Source: Alcaligenes faecalis
Lineage (GTDB): Bacteria > Pseudomonadota > Gammaproteobacteria > Burkholderiales > Burkholderiaceae_B
Length of the DNA stretch: 64,000 nt
Direction of reading: 5' to 3'
Assembly (NCBI RefSeq): GCF_002443155.1
Contig: NZ_CP023667.1
Coordinates: forward strand, 310,001 to 374,000
Part shown: positions 27,423 to 34,800 of the stretch, in pieces
Position numbering within the stretch: the first letter of the stretch is position 1
Layout: every line of letters starts with the position of its first letter
Made by a program: the position numbers and the translations under genes
Notes under the pieces: generated by a model
Seen by the model: the letters and a program-made list of their open reading frames with translations, nothing else
Told to the model about the DNA's origin: nothing
Databases searched by the model: none

Positions 27423-29078
27423 GTGAATACCGTTTCAATACTGCTACTAGCTTTCATATTGTCCGTTACAGGACTCTTTGTTTTCATCTGGTCGTTACGC
27501 CGTAACTTCTTTGACCACAGCCCCGCTGCTTCGCGCGAGATCTTCTCCAAAGGCGAAATCGGGCAGGTAGATGACCCCTCCGCCACCCCTGAACAACGTC
27601 AGGCACTTCAAGAAGAAATGGGTCGCAAGACAATTTCTGCTGAAGATCGTCAGGCGCTGAGCCTCGAATTGGCAGAACGCGTGGAAGCCGACCGTTCCTC
27701 CGCCAAGGTCACGTTCATTTTGCTGGCCTGTTCGGTCTTTTGGCTGATCTTTGCCTCGACGGCAGGCTTGATCAGCTCGATCAAGCTGCACGATCCCGAA
27801 TTTCTGACGCAACACGCCTGGATGACATTTGGCCGCATGCGTACGCTGCACCTGAATGGTGTGGCTTATGGCTGGGCGCCGATGGCCGCTTTCGGTGTTG
27901 CCATGTGGATGCTGCCTCGTTTGCTCAAGACTCCCCTGATCGGTGCGCGTTACGCCATCACGGGCGGGATCTTGTGGAACATTGGTCTGGCTATCGGTCT
28001 GACATGTATCGCGATGGGTATCACCGACGGTATGGAATGGCTGGAAATGCCTTGGCAGGTTGATATCCTGATGGTTATCGGTGGTGCCCTGGCTGCCTTG
28101 CCTTTGGTCTTCACCTTGCAAAACCGTCGTGCTCACCACCTGTATGTGTCGGTGTGGTACATGGGCGCTGCCCTGTTCTGGTTCCCCATCCTGTTCCTGG
28201 TCGGCAACCTGCCTGCCGTGCACGTGGGTGTTGAACAGGCAACCATGAACTGGTGGTTTGGCCACAACGTGCTGGGCCTGTTCTACACCCCGATGGCTCT
28301 GGCTTCGGTGTACTACTTCCTGCCCAAGATCATTGGTCAGCCTATCAGCTCCTACAACCTGTCTCTGGTGGGTTTCTGGGGCCTGGCATTTTTCTACGGT
28401 CAGGTCGGTGGTCACCACCTGGTTGGTGGTCCCGTGCCGCAGTGGATGGTTACCCTGTCCATCGTGCAAAGCATGATGATGATCATCCCTGTGCTGGCTT
28501 TCTCGATCAACCAGCACTACACCATGAAGGGTCACTTCCGTACCCTGATTCACTCGCCCACCCTGCGCTTTATCGTGCTGGGCGGCATGATGTACACCGT
28601 CAGCTCCATTCAAGGTTCTTTTGAAGCGCTGCGCAGCATCAACACGATCACCCACTTCACGCACTTCACAGTTGCCCACGCCCACATCGGCTTGTACGGC
28701 TTCTTTACCATCGTGATGTTCGGCGCCATTTACTACGTGATGCCACGTGTGATGTCCTGGGAATGGCCTTACCCCAAACTGATCTCCCTGCACTTCTGGC
28801 TGGTTGTGATTGGTTTCTCCATCTACGCCATTGGTTTGAGCATTGGCGGCTGGCTGCAAGGTCTGGCCATGCTTGATCCTGCCAAAGCCTTCATGGAATC
28901 GGTGTTTGTCACGATGCCTTACCTGAAGTCGCGCTCGATTGGCGGTGGTTTGATGACTCTGGGTCACCTTGTGTTTGCCTTCCACTTTGTGGCAATGGCT
29001 TTGCGCTATGGCAGCCGTCGTATTGGTCCAGCCCTGTTTCACCAGCGCTCGGCAACTCGCAATGTAGTGGAGGCATGA
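27423..29078 (+). CDS. ccoN: cbb3-type cytochrome c oxidase subunit I with CcoS-like N-terminal extension
   Basis: 551 aa from the GTG at 27423. Seen: catalytic-subunit ligands of C-family haem-copper oxidases: low-spin haem H143 (TLHLNGVAYGW), CuB H281 (WWFGHNVLG), H331 and H332 (GGHHL), helix 7 Tyr325 in AFFYGQVGGHHL which in this family is cross-linked to a CuB histidine, and haem ligands H419/H421 (TVAHAHIG). These mark an oxygen reductase, not a nitric oxide reductase. Odd: residues 1-95, before the first core helix, contain one extra membrane helix (ILLLAFILSVTGLFVFIWSL) followed by RRNFFD and an acidic linker, which resembles the stand-alone assembly factor CcoS. The first gene of the operon. 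Confidence 0.9.
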   Translation: MNTVSILLLAFILSVTGLFVFIWSLRRNFFDHSPAASREIFSKGEIGQVDDPSATPEQRQALQEEMGRKTISAEDRQALSLELAERVEADRSSAKVTFILLACSVFWLIFASTAGLISSIKLHDPEFLTQHAWMTFGRMRTLHLNGVAYGWAPMAAFGVAMWMLPRLLKTPLIGARYAITGGILWNIGLAIGLTCIAMGITDGMEWLEMPWQVDILMVIGGALAALPLVFTLQNRRAHHLYVSVWYMGAALFWFPILFLVGNLPAVHVGVEQATMNWWFGHNVLGLFYTPMALASVYYFLPKIIGQPISSYNLSLVGFWGLAFFYGQVGGHHLVGGPVPQWMVTLSIVQSMMMIIPVLAFSINQHYTMKGHFRTLIHSPTLRFIVLGGMMYTVSSIQGSFEALRSINTITHFTHFTVAHAHIGLYGFFTIVMFGAIYYVMPRVMSWEWPYPKLISLHFWLVVIGFSIYAIGLSIGGWLQGLAMLDPAKAFMESVFVTMPYLKSRSIGGGLMTLGHLVFAFHFVAMALRYGSRRIGPALFHQRSATRNVVEA

Positions 29079-29085
29079 TTTAGTC

Positions 29086-29676
29086 ATGGAAAGCGAATAC
29101 AAACTATTGGGCGGCGCCATGGTGACGCTGGCCCTGGCCACATCGGCTCTGGTCGTTGTCCCTTACCTGCAAGTCAAGAAGGTGGAGCCCTCTCCAGGGC
29201 TCAAGCCTTACACCGAGGTAGAGCTGCGCGGCCGTCAGCAATACATTGATATGGGCTGTGTGTACTGTCACTCGCAGCAGCCACGTAGCCAGAACCAGGC
29301 TCCTGACTTCCAGCGTGGCTGGGGTCGTGCCTCGGTAGCAGGTGACTACTTCTACGACACACCACACTTGCTCGGCACCATGCGTACCGGTCCTGACCTG
29401 CTCAATATTGGTGCACGTCAGCCTAGCGTGGACTGGCACCTGGGCCACTTGTATCAGCCTCGTGCTTATACCCCTGGCAGCAATATGCCTTCTTACCCCT
29501 TCATGTTCGAGCTCAAGGACAAGGCAGAGGACGGCGACAAGGTTGTCAATTTGCCTGGTGATTTCGCACCCGAAGGCAAGGTGGTTGTGGCCAAGCAAGA
29601 GGCCCTGGACCTGGTTCAATACCTGTTGGCGCTGGATCGCACGTATCCCGTATCGCCAGCCAGCGTTATCAAATAA
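29086..29676 (+). CDS. ccoO: cbb3-type cytochrome c oxidase subunit II, mono-haem
   Basis: 196 aa. Seen: one N-terminal membrane anchor (about residues 8-29), haem c motif CVYCH (58-62), RTGPDLLNIGAR, the HLYQPRAYTPGSNMPSYP segment with the axial Met, all as in CcoO. It passes electrons from the c-type subunit to the low-spin haem of CcoN on the periplasmic side. It starts 7 bases after ccoN. Confidence 0.93.
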   Translation: MESEYKLLGGAMVTLALATSALVVVPYLQVKKVEPSPGLKPYTEVELRGRQQYIDMGCVYCHSQQPRSQNQAPDFQRGWGRASVAGDYFYDTPHLLGTMRTGPDLLNIGARQPSVDWHLGHLYQPRAYTPGSNMPSYPFMFELKDKAEDGDKVVNLPGDFAPEGKVVVAKQEALDLVQYLLALDRTYPVSPASVIK

Positions 29677-29696
29677 ACAGGCATTGCTGAGCTAGC

Positions 29697-29717
29697 GCGC
29701 CCCGCAGGGCGGGGCGC
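29697..29717 (+). other. GC-rich intercistronic hairpin between ccoO and the CcoP-like gene
   Basis: Perfect 9-bp stem of G and C only (GCGCCCCGC and its complement) with a 3-base loop and no T run, 15 bases before the next start codon. It may stabilise or separate parts of the operon mRNA. Confidence 0.6.
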
Positions 29718-29731
29718 CTCGGAGAATTAGA

Positions 29732-30319
29732 ATGAGCGACAATCGTAAATATGAAGCACAGCTGCGTGAGCATTCCGATCCGGAAGAGAACGCAGCACCG
29801 ATCCCTTGGGTGGTTCTGCTGATCATTGCAGGTCTGTTCCTGTGGGGTATCTACTATATTTTCAGCAGTGACCTGAGCCATGACGCAACCGTGGGCGACA
29901 ACCGTATCGTTGCCGACTTCGAGTTGCCAGAAGGCGCAGTAGATGGTCAGCAGCTGTTTGTGGCCCAATGTGCAGCCTGTCACCAGGCAACGGGTGCCGG
30001 TGTTCCTGGCGTGTTCCCTCCACTGGTCGGTTCCGAGTGGGTGCTGCGCAAGCCAGAAGTGTTGGTCCAGATCATGCTGCACGGTATTACGGGCGAGATC
30101 ACGGTCAAGGGTAATAAGTACAATGGTGCCATGCCTGAGTTCCGCGAGAAGTTCAATGACGAGGAAATGACGGCCGTTGTTAATTACCTGCGTACCGAAC
30201 TGGGTGGCAATAGCGCCGATCCTGTGGACGTGGCCTTTGTCAAAGCCGAACGTGAAAAAACAGCTGATAAAACCGATCATTGGAATGGGGACGCCGACCT
30301 GGCTCCCATGGAAGAGTAG
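29732..30319 (+). CDS. Mono-haem CcoP-like cytochrome c subunit
   Basis: 195 aa, well short of canonical di-haem CcoP (about 300). Seen: cytoplasmic N-terminus, one membrane helix (residues about 25-44), then a single cytochrome c domain with CAACH (80-84) and axial Met in NGAMPEF, and a charged C-terminal tail. CcoP normally carries two CXXCH sites; only one is present. Position directly behind ccoNO and the short N-terminal helix make it the third oxidase subunit, receiving electrons from a soluble or membrane cytochrome c. It could also be called a CcoP-like membrane cytochrome c. Confidence 0.85.
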   Translation: MSDNRKYEAQLREHSDPEENAAPIPWVVLLIIAGLFLWGIYYIFSSDLSHDATVGDNRIVADFELPEGAVDGQQLFVAQCAACHQATGAGVPGVFPPLVGSEWVLRKPEVLVQIMLHGITGEITVKGNKYNGAMPEFREKFNDEEMTAVVNYLRTELGGNSADPVDVAFVKAEREKTADKTDHWNGDADLAPMEE

Positions 30320-30340
30320 GACTGAAATGATGGGCCAGCG

Positions 30341-30976
30341 ATGAGACTATTTATAAGTATTCTCCTGGTTTTCGCCCTGGGTATTGGGGCACTGGCCCAT
30401 TTGACGCAAGGGTTCTCCGCCCTGACAGCCGAGACGGCCCGTCGCAACGATGTAGCCGCCTCACCGCGTCTGATATCCGATGTCGAAGTACTGCTCCCGG
30501 CCGGGGGCAGTACCCAGCTAAGCACCCTGCTGCAAAATGATGGTCGCATCACCATCGTCAATTTCATCTATACCCGCTGCGTTACGCTCTGTCTGGCGAT
30601 GGGCTCGGAGTATCAGCAACTGCAAAAAGCGATTGTGGAAGAAGGCTTGCAGGACCGTATACGCCTGCTAAGCATCAGTTTCGACCCCACGGATTCGCCC
30701 GATCACCTGCGCCGTTACAGCAAAACCATGAAGGCCAATCCGGACGTCTGGCAATTTGTCACCATGATGCCCGGCGAACAGCGCCAGCGCGTGCTGGACG
30801 ATTTTGGCATCGTTGTCATTCCCGCCCCCTTTGATGAGTACGAGCACAATGCGGCCTATCACGTTGTCAGCTCGGAACCGCGTCTGGGGCGTATTGTGGA
30901 TTACGGCGAACCCATGCTGGCCTTGGCTTACGCCAAACGTGCCCTTGAGGACCTGGACAAGAAGGGAGCGATGTAA
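30341..30976 (+). CDS. SCO1/SenC-family copper chaperone
   Basis: 211 aa. Seen: N-terminal signal anchor (about residues 3-20), thioredoxin-like fold with the copper-binding CVTLC (C80, C84) in FIYTRCVTLC, SISFDPTDSPDHLRRY, and a C-terminal YEHNAAYHVV region holding the third ligand His. Known: SCO proteins deliver copper to, or reduce disulfides of, haem-copper oxidases in the periplasm. It lies in the oxidase operon, where its client would be CuB of CcoN. Its stop overlaps the next start (TAATG). Confidence 0.9.
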   Translation: MRLFISILLVFALGIGALAHLTQGFSALTAETARRNDVAASPRLISDVEVLLPAGGSTQLSTLLQNDGRITIVNFIYTRCVTLCLAMGSEYQQLQKAIVEEGLQDRIRLLSISFDPTDSPDHLRRYSKTMKANPDVWQFVTMMPGEQRQRVLDDFGIVVIPAPFDEYEHNAAYHVVSSEPRLGRIVDYGEPMLALAYAKRALEDLDKKGAM

Positions 30977-31611
30977 TGTCTTTGAAGCGTGTCGTCGAAT
31001 CCCCCAAAGTCCGTCCTTATTTTGGCAGTGCCCTGGCCTTGCTGGCGGCGCTCCTGTTTGCCGCTGCCGCCTTTTGGGACCGGCCCCTGACGGCCTCCAT
31101 GAGTCTGCACATGCTGGTGCATATTCCCTTGTTGGTCCTGTCAGGCATTACCTTGCAGTTGGCCCTGCGCTATCAGGGCGTAGGCCGTTCGGCTGCCATG
31201 CAGGCCTTGCTGCGCCCGTATTACGCCCTGAATGAATATGGTTTGCCCGGCCTGATCATGGTCAGCTTTGCCGCGGCTTACTGGATGGTTCCCAAAGCAC
31301 TGGACGACGTTCTGGTATCGCCTCCCATGGCCACCGCCAAATATATCGGTCTGGTCTTGATGGGCATGTTGTTCATGGAGTCCTGGCGACGCGCCCACCT
31401 GGTGTTTCGCTTGTTCTTCTTCGGTAACTTCAGTTGGATGATGGCCATTGTTGGTTTGCTGTATTACGACAATCCGGTTCGGCTCTGTAATTTCTATCTG
31501 CAGTCCGACCAAGAGATTGCCGGCATAGGCCTGGTTATCATGGCTTGTGTGCTGCCATTGCTGTGGCTCTTGTCTGAGAGCAAGGCAGTGATCGCCTTTT
31601 TGCGGCAATAA
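30976..31611 (+). CDS. Multi-spanning membrane protein, possibly CtaG-like oxidase assembly factor
   Basis: 211 aa with about five to six hydrophobic helices. Seen: HMLVHIPLLVLSG (residues about 44-56), which resembles the HMxQHxLL motif of caa3-type CtaG proteins, and GGGAG before the ATG. It is translationally coupled to the SCO gene. Known: CtaG proteins help insert copper into terminal oxidases. The match is to a short motif only, so the assignment is tentative. Alternatively a lineage-specific subunit of this oxidase. Confidence 0.55.
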   Translation: MSLKRVVESPKVRPYFGSALALLAALLFAAAAFWDRPLTASMSLHMLVHIPLLVLSGITLQLALRYQGVGRSAAMQALLRPYYALNEYGLPGLIMVSFAAAYWMVPKALDDVLVSPPMATAKYIGLVLMGMLFMESWRRAHLVFRLFFFGNFSWMMAIVGLLYYDNPVRLCNFYLQSDQEIAGIGLVIMACVLPLLWLLSESKAVIAFLRQ

Positions 31612-31642
31612 TACCCATCCATTTTGTTTTGCAGGTGTCCTT

Positions 31643-32311
31643 ATGAGCCATACCGTTTCCAACAGCGATACCCGTCTGTACCGGCGCAACAGCTTTTTTG
31701 ACCAGATTCTGAGCGAGACGAATCGGGCCCTGGAAGTATTGGGACGTTCGGCACGCGCGTCGCGCCCGAATCCCGCTGGCAAGGAAGTGTCCGAGATCAC
31801 GGTGGACGAAGCCCGCCATGCTGCCGGCTTGATGCGTGTGAACCATGTGGGCGAGATTTGCGCCCAGGCCTTGTATCGTAGCCAGGCCATGCTGTGCAAA
31901 GATCCCCAGGCAACTGAAGTACTGCTGCAAGCCGCTCAGGAAGAAGTCGACCACCTGGCGTGGTGCGATGATCGTTTGCGTGAACTGGACAGCCGTCCCA
32001 GCGTGTTCAACCCTTTGTGGTACGCCGGTTCCTTTGCCTTGGGCTTGCTCGCCAGCCGGGCAGGGGTGCCGTATAACCTGGGCTTTATGGCCGAGACCGA
32101 GCGTCAGGTTGAGGAACACCTGGAAAGCCATCTGGAGTCCTTGCCAGCCACCGATAATCGTTCGCGTCGCATTGTGGAAAAAATGCGCGATGACGAAATC
32201 GAGCATCGCCGCACGGCCGAAAATCATGGTGCAGCGGGTTTGCCGCCTCCGGTAAAAACCTTGATGCGCATGATGTCCAAAGTCATGACAACCACAGCGT
32301 ATCGCTTGTAA
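31643..32311 (+). CDS. coq7: Demethoxyubiquinone (DMQ) hydroxylase, COQ7/CAT5 family
   Basis: 222 aa. Seen: a ferritin-like di-iron site with NHVGEICAQ, EEVDHLAWC, ETERQVEEHLESH and DDEIEHRR, supplying the Glu and ExxH ligands in two pairs. It carries out the C6 hydroxylation step in ubiquinone synthesis, replacing the flavoenzyme UbiF in many betaproteobacteria. It lies 31 bases past the oxidase operon and probably shares its transcript, ending at the terminator at 32373-32399. Confidence 0.95.
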   Translation: MSHTVSNSDTRLYRRNSFFDQILSETNRALEVLGRSARASRPNPAGKEVSEITVDEARHAAGLMRVNHVGEICAQALYRSQAMLCKDPQATEVLLQAAQEEVDHLAWCDDRLRELDSRPSVFNPLWYAGSFALGLLASRAGVPYNLGFMAETERQVEEHLESHLESLPATDNRSRRIVEKMRDDEIEHRRTAENHGAAGLPPPVKTLMRMMSKVMTTTAYRL

Positions 32312-32372
32312 AAGCAGTCTCCGAGCCAAGTCGCGTGTGCTTGTGCGTTGAGACCTCATGGATGCGACAAGC

Positions 32373-32399
32373 AAAACGGGTCAGTCACTGGCCCGTTTT
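32373..32399 (+). terminator. Terminator of coq7
   Basis: AAAACGGG stem with exact complement, ending in TTTTG, 62 bases past the coq7 stop. Confidence 0.75.
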
Positions 32400-32565
32400 G
32401 TTTGCCAACCTTAGGGCCTGTTTGGCGACCTAGGGTTAACGACTAGATACCTGGCAGGGAATTTGCGTTAGGAAATTGATGCATTAATGCCACAAGATAC
32501 GCGTCTAAGGGTTTTCCACGGTATTTATCTTGCATTGCACCATTTTTGTAGGTAGACTTTAGTTA

Positions 32566-32730
32566 TTGGATGTTGAAAAGAAAGCGGGAAATAAGCAAAA
32601 GCACAAGCGTAATAACCCTTAGCTTTCTGGCTCGATACTTTATCTGGTAGCCCAACTTGCCACGATTGTCTCCTCCACCCTCCTCCTTTGGTGGATTTGC
32701 CCGAGATCTCTTGATCTCGGGTTTTTTTTT
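32566..32730 (+). ncRNA. Candidate trans-acting small RNA with two anti-Shine-Dalgarno motifs
   Basis: A strong plus-strand terminator at 32700-32730 has no protein gene in front of it. Upstream are three structured parts: a hairpin 32579-32628 (AGAAAGC with GCTTTCT, extended by GGG/CCC); a single-stranded CTCCTCC at 32670-32676; and a 6-bp hairpin (TCCACC 32674-32679, GGTGGA 32690-32695) whose loop is CTCCTCCTTT. CTCCTCC is complementary to ribosome binding sites. Repeated CCUCC motifs in loops are known in the cuckoo family of stress-related sRNAs of proteobacteria. A weak promoter (TTGCAT-N17-TAGACT, 32530-32558) would give a transcript of about 165 bases. The 5' end is a guess. Confidence 0.55.
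32700..32730 (+). terminator. Strong terminator of the candidate sRNA
   Basis: Perfect 9-bp stem CCCGAGATC with a 4-base loop, followed by nine T. An intrinsic terminator of this quality with no upstream gene on the same strand is the main evidence for the sRNA. Confidence 0.92.
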
Positions 32731-32866
32731 GTGCGCGCCAAATGCGCATGGCCAATTTTTCTTGGAAGTCAGTGTTTGCGTGGCTTATCGCCTTTTCCGC
32801 TCTCTTTTTTGTTAAGCGAGGGCATGCAGGGCCTGCGTTGCGATCATGGCTTTATGGCCAGAATGC

Positions 32867-32907
32867 AAAAAACCTTGCCCATCGTGGATGATGGACAAGG
32901 TTTTTTT
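32867..32907. terminator. Terminator of pyk
   Basis: Stem AAAAAACCTTG with exact complement, extended inward by CCAT/ATGG; T runs on both strands. It ends the pyk unit on the minus strand. Confidence 0.85.
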
Positions 32908-32928
32908 TATTGCTGCTATCGAGTGTAC

Positions 32929-34350
32929 TTACTTTTGTGGAACAGTGGCCACATGCAGCAAGTTGGTACGACCGCTGGTGCCAAAAGGAACACCGGCAAT
33001 CATCACGATGGTGTCGCCAGCCTGAGCAAACTCATGCTGCGCTGCCATATCGGTAGCGTGGTCGATCATCTCGCCCAGATCGCTGACGTCCTCGCAGGGT
33101 ACGGCATGGACACCCCAGGCCAAGGCCAGACGGCGTGCGGTTTCCACACGGGGTGTCAGTGCCAGGATAGGGGCGATGGGCCGTTCGCGGCTGGCGCGCA
33201 AGGCGCTAAAGCCGGTTGTGGTGTAGGCCACGTTCGTTGCCGGTTCCAGAATGCTGGCCACGCGACGCAGGGCGCAGCAGATCGCGTCTGCGGTGCTGGC
33301 CTCGGCGGTGCTGTGGTTGGCTTCCAGAATGGTGCGCCAGCTAGGATCGTTTTCGATCTCCTTGATGATGCTGTCCATGATGGACACCGCTTCCAGCGGA
33401 AACTGGCCCGAAGCCGATTCGGCAGACAGCATGACAGCGTCAGCACCCGAGTAGATGGCGGTAGCCACGTCGGAGGCTTCAGCACGTGTGGGCACAGGCG
33501 AGGTGATCATGGATTCCAGCATTTGTGTGGCGACGACCACCGGACGGCCTGCCGCACGGGCAGTACGCACGATCTGACGCTGCAACACAGGCACGCGCTG
33601 GGGTGGAACTTCCACGCCCAGGTCGCCACGTGCCACCATCACGCCATCACACAGCTGGACGATTTCTTCCAGGTGCTCCAGCGCTTGCGGTTTTTCCAGC
33701 TTGGCCATGATCCAGGCCTTGTCCCCGATCAGCTCGCGGGCCTCACGGATGTCGCCAGGACGCTGCACAAAGGACAGCGCAACCCAATCCACGCCCAATT
33801 CCAGCCCAAACTTCAGATCGATCAGGTCTTTCTCGGTCAAGGGCGAGATAGGCAGTACCACGCCGGGTACGTTCACGCCCTTGCGGTCGGACAGCGGGCC
33901 GCCGACCATGACCGTAGTTTCTGCAAAGTCCGGACCAAAGCTGTCCACACGCAGACGCAGCTTGCCGTCATCCAGCAGCAGGTCTGTCCCGTCTTCCAGA
34001 GCAGCGAAGATTTCGGGGTGGGGCAGGTAGGCGTGCTGGCTGGTCCCCTCGGCGGGGTCCAGATCCAGACGGAATTTCTGACCGGTTTCCAATGTCACAC
34101 GGCCATCTTTCATTTTGCCAACGCGCAGCTTGGGGCCTTGCAGGTCCATCAGGATACCGATACTGCGTCCGGTTTCCTTTTCAATCTGACGAATGGTGTG
34201 ATAGCGCGCGGCGTGGTCTTCATGTGTGCCGTGGCTGAAGTTCAGGCGGAACACATCAGCGCCGGCCTCGAACAGTTCACGAATGCGTTCTGGCGTAGAA
34301 CTGGCAGGACCCAGGGTAGCCAGAATGCGGGAATGACGTTGACGTTTCAT
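32929..34350 (-). CDS. pyk: Pyruvate kinase
   Basis: 473 aa. Seen: RILATLGPASSTPERIRELF, RLNFSHGTHEDH, active-site stretch MAKLEKPQALEHLEEI, VMVARGDLGVEVP and VATQMLESMITSPVPTRAE. It makes pyruvate and ATP from phosphoenolpyruvate. Its place behind a glycerate 2-kinase and the gcl genes shows it serves the last step of glyoxylate assimilation (2-phosphoglycerate via enolase to pyruvate), as in other proteobacterial gcl clusters; a second, housekeeping copy may lie elsewhere. AAGGA precedes the ATG. Confidence 0.96.
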   Translation of the reverse strand: MKRQRHSRILATLGPASSTPERIRELFEAGADVFRLNFSHGTHEDHAARYHTIRQIEKETGRSIGILMDLQGPKLRVGKMKDGRVTLETGQKFRLDLDPAEGTSQHAYLPHPEIFAALEDGTDLLLDDGKLRLRVDSFGPDFAETTVMVGGPLSDRKGVNVPGVVLPISPLTEKDLIDLKFGLELGVDWVALSFVQRPGDIREARELIGDKAWIMAKLEKPQALEHLEEIVQLCDGVMVARGDLGVEVPPQRVPVLQRQIVRTARAAGRPVVVATQMLESMITSPVPTRAEASDVATAIYSGADAVMLSAESASGQFPLEAVSIMDSIIKEIENDPSWRTILEANHSTAEASTADAICCALRRVASILEPATNVAYTTTGFSALRASRERPIAPILALTPRVETARRLALAWGVHAVPCEDVSDLGEMIDHATDMAAQHEFAQAGDTIVMIAGVPFGTSGRTNLLHVATVPQK

Positions 34351-34379
34351 GGGTTGTTGTCCTTAGGGGGATCGATAGC

Positions 34380-34778
34380 TCAAAGAGCAGCGATACCGGC
34401 GCGGGCGATCTGAGCGTCTTCAGGTGCTTTCACGCCGGACACGCCGACTGCACCAATGACTTGACCGTCCACCACAATCGGTTCGCCGCCTTCCAGAGGC
34501 GTGATGGGCATGGACAGAGCGGCAAAGCGACCATTGTTGACCATGTCTTCAAATACCTTGCTGGGCTTGCCACCACCAAGCACGCATGTGTGTGCTTTTG
34601 CGGGAGCAACCTGGGCGCTCATCAAGGGAGCGCCGTCCATACGCTGCATCCAGAGCGCGTGGCCGCCTGCATCGCAAATGGCGATGCTGACAGCCCAGTT
34701 GTTCTTGAGCGCTTCTTGCTCGGCAGCGGCAGCAATTTTTTTAACATCGGCCAGGGTCAGTACTTTCGTGTCTCTCAT
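34380..34778 (-). CDS. GlcG/HbpS-family protein (DUF336)
   Basis: 132 aa. Seen: the family pattern LADVKKIAAAAEQEALKNNW and VSIAICDAGGHALWMQRMDGAP, with GGEPIVVDGQVIGAVGVSG near the end. Known: members bind haem or cofactors (HbpS) or occur in glycolate/diol operons (GlcG, PduO C-domain); a precise role in glyoxylate pathways is not established. It lies between the glycerate kinase and pyk, 22 bases from the former, in the same transcription unit. Confidence 0.85.
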   Translation of the reverse strand: MRDTKVLTLADVKKIAAAAEQEALKNNWAVSIAICDAGGHALWMQRMDGAPLMSAQVAPAKAHTCVLGGGKPSKVFEDMVNNGRFAALSMPITPLEGGEPIVVDGQVIGAVGVSGVKAPEDAQIARAGIAAL

Positions 34779-34800
34779 GTCCAGTCCTTAAAGAAAAGCG

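Larger units (their letters stand above)
32312..32928. other. Gene-poor region between coq7 and pyk with a candidate sRNA
   Basis: 617 bases without a credible protein gene of normal size. It holds the coq7 terminator, the candidate sRNA with its own terminator (32566-32730), and the pyk terminator. A 26-codon plus-strand frame starting at 32570 (MLKRKREISKS...) lies inside the candidate sRNA but has no ribosome binding site. Confidence 0.6.

Noticed and set aside
27423..29078. Nitric oxide reductase (NorB) instead of an oxidase subunit
   Set aside because: The helix 7 Tyr and the three CuB histidines of oxygen reductases are present, and ccoO and a c-type subunit follow.
32570..32650. 26-codon frame inside the candidate sRNA
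   Set aside because: No ribosome binding site and no known relatives; kept only as a note because dual-function sRNAs exist.
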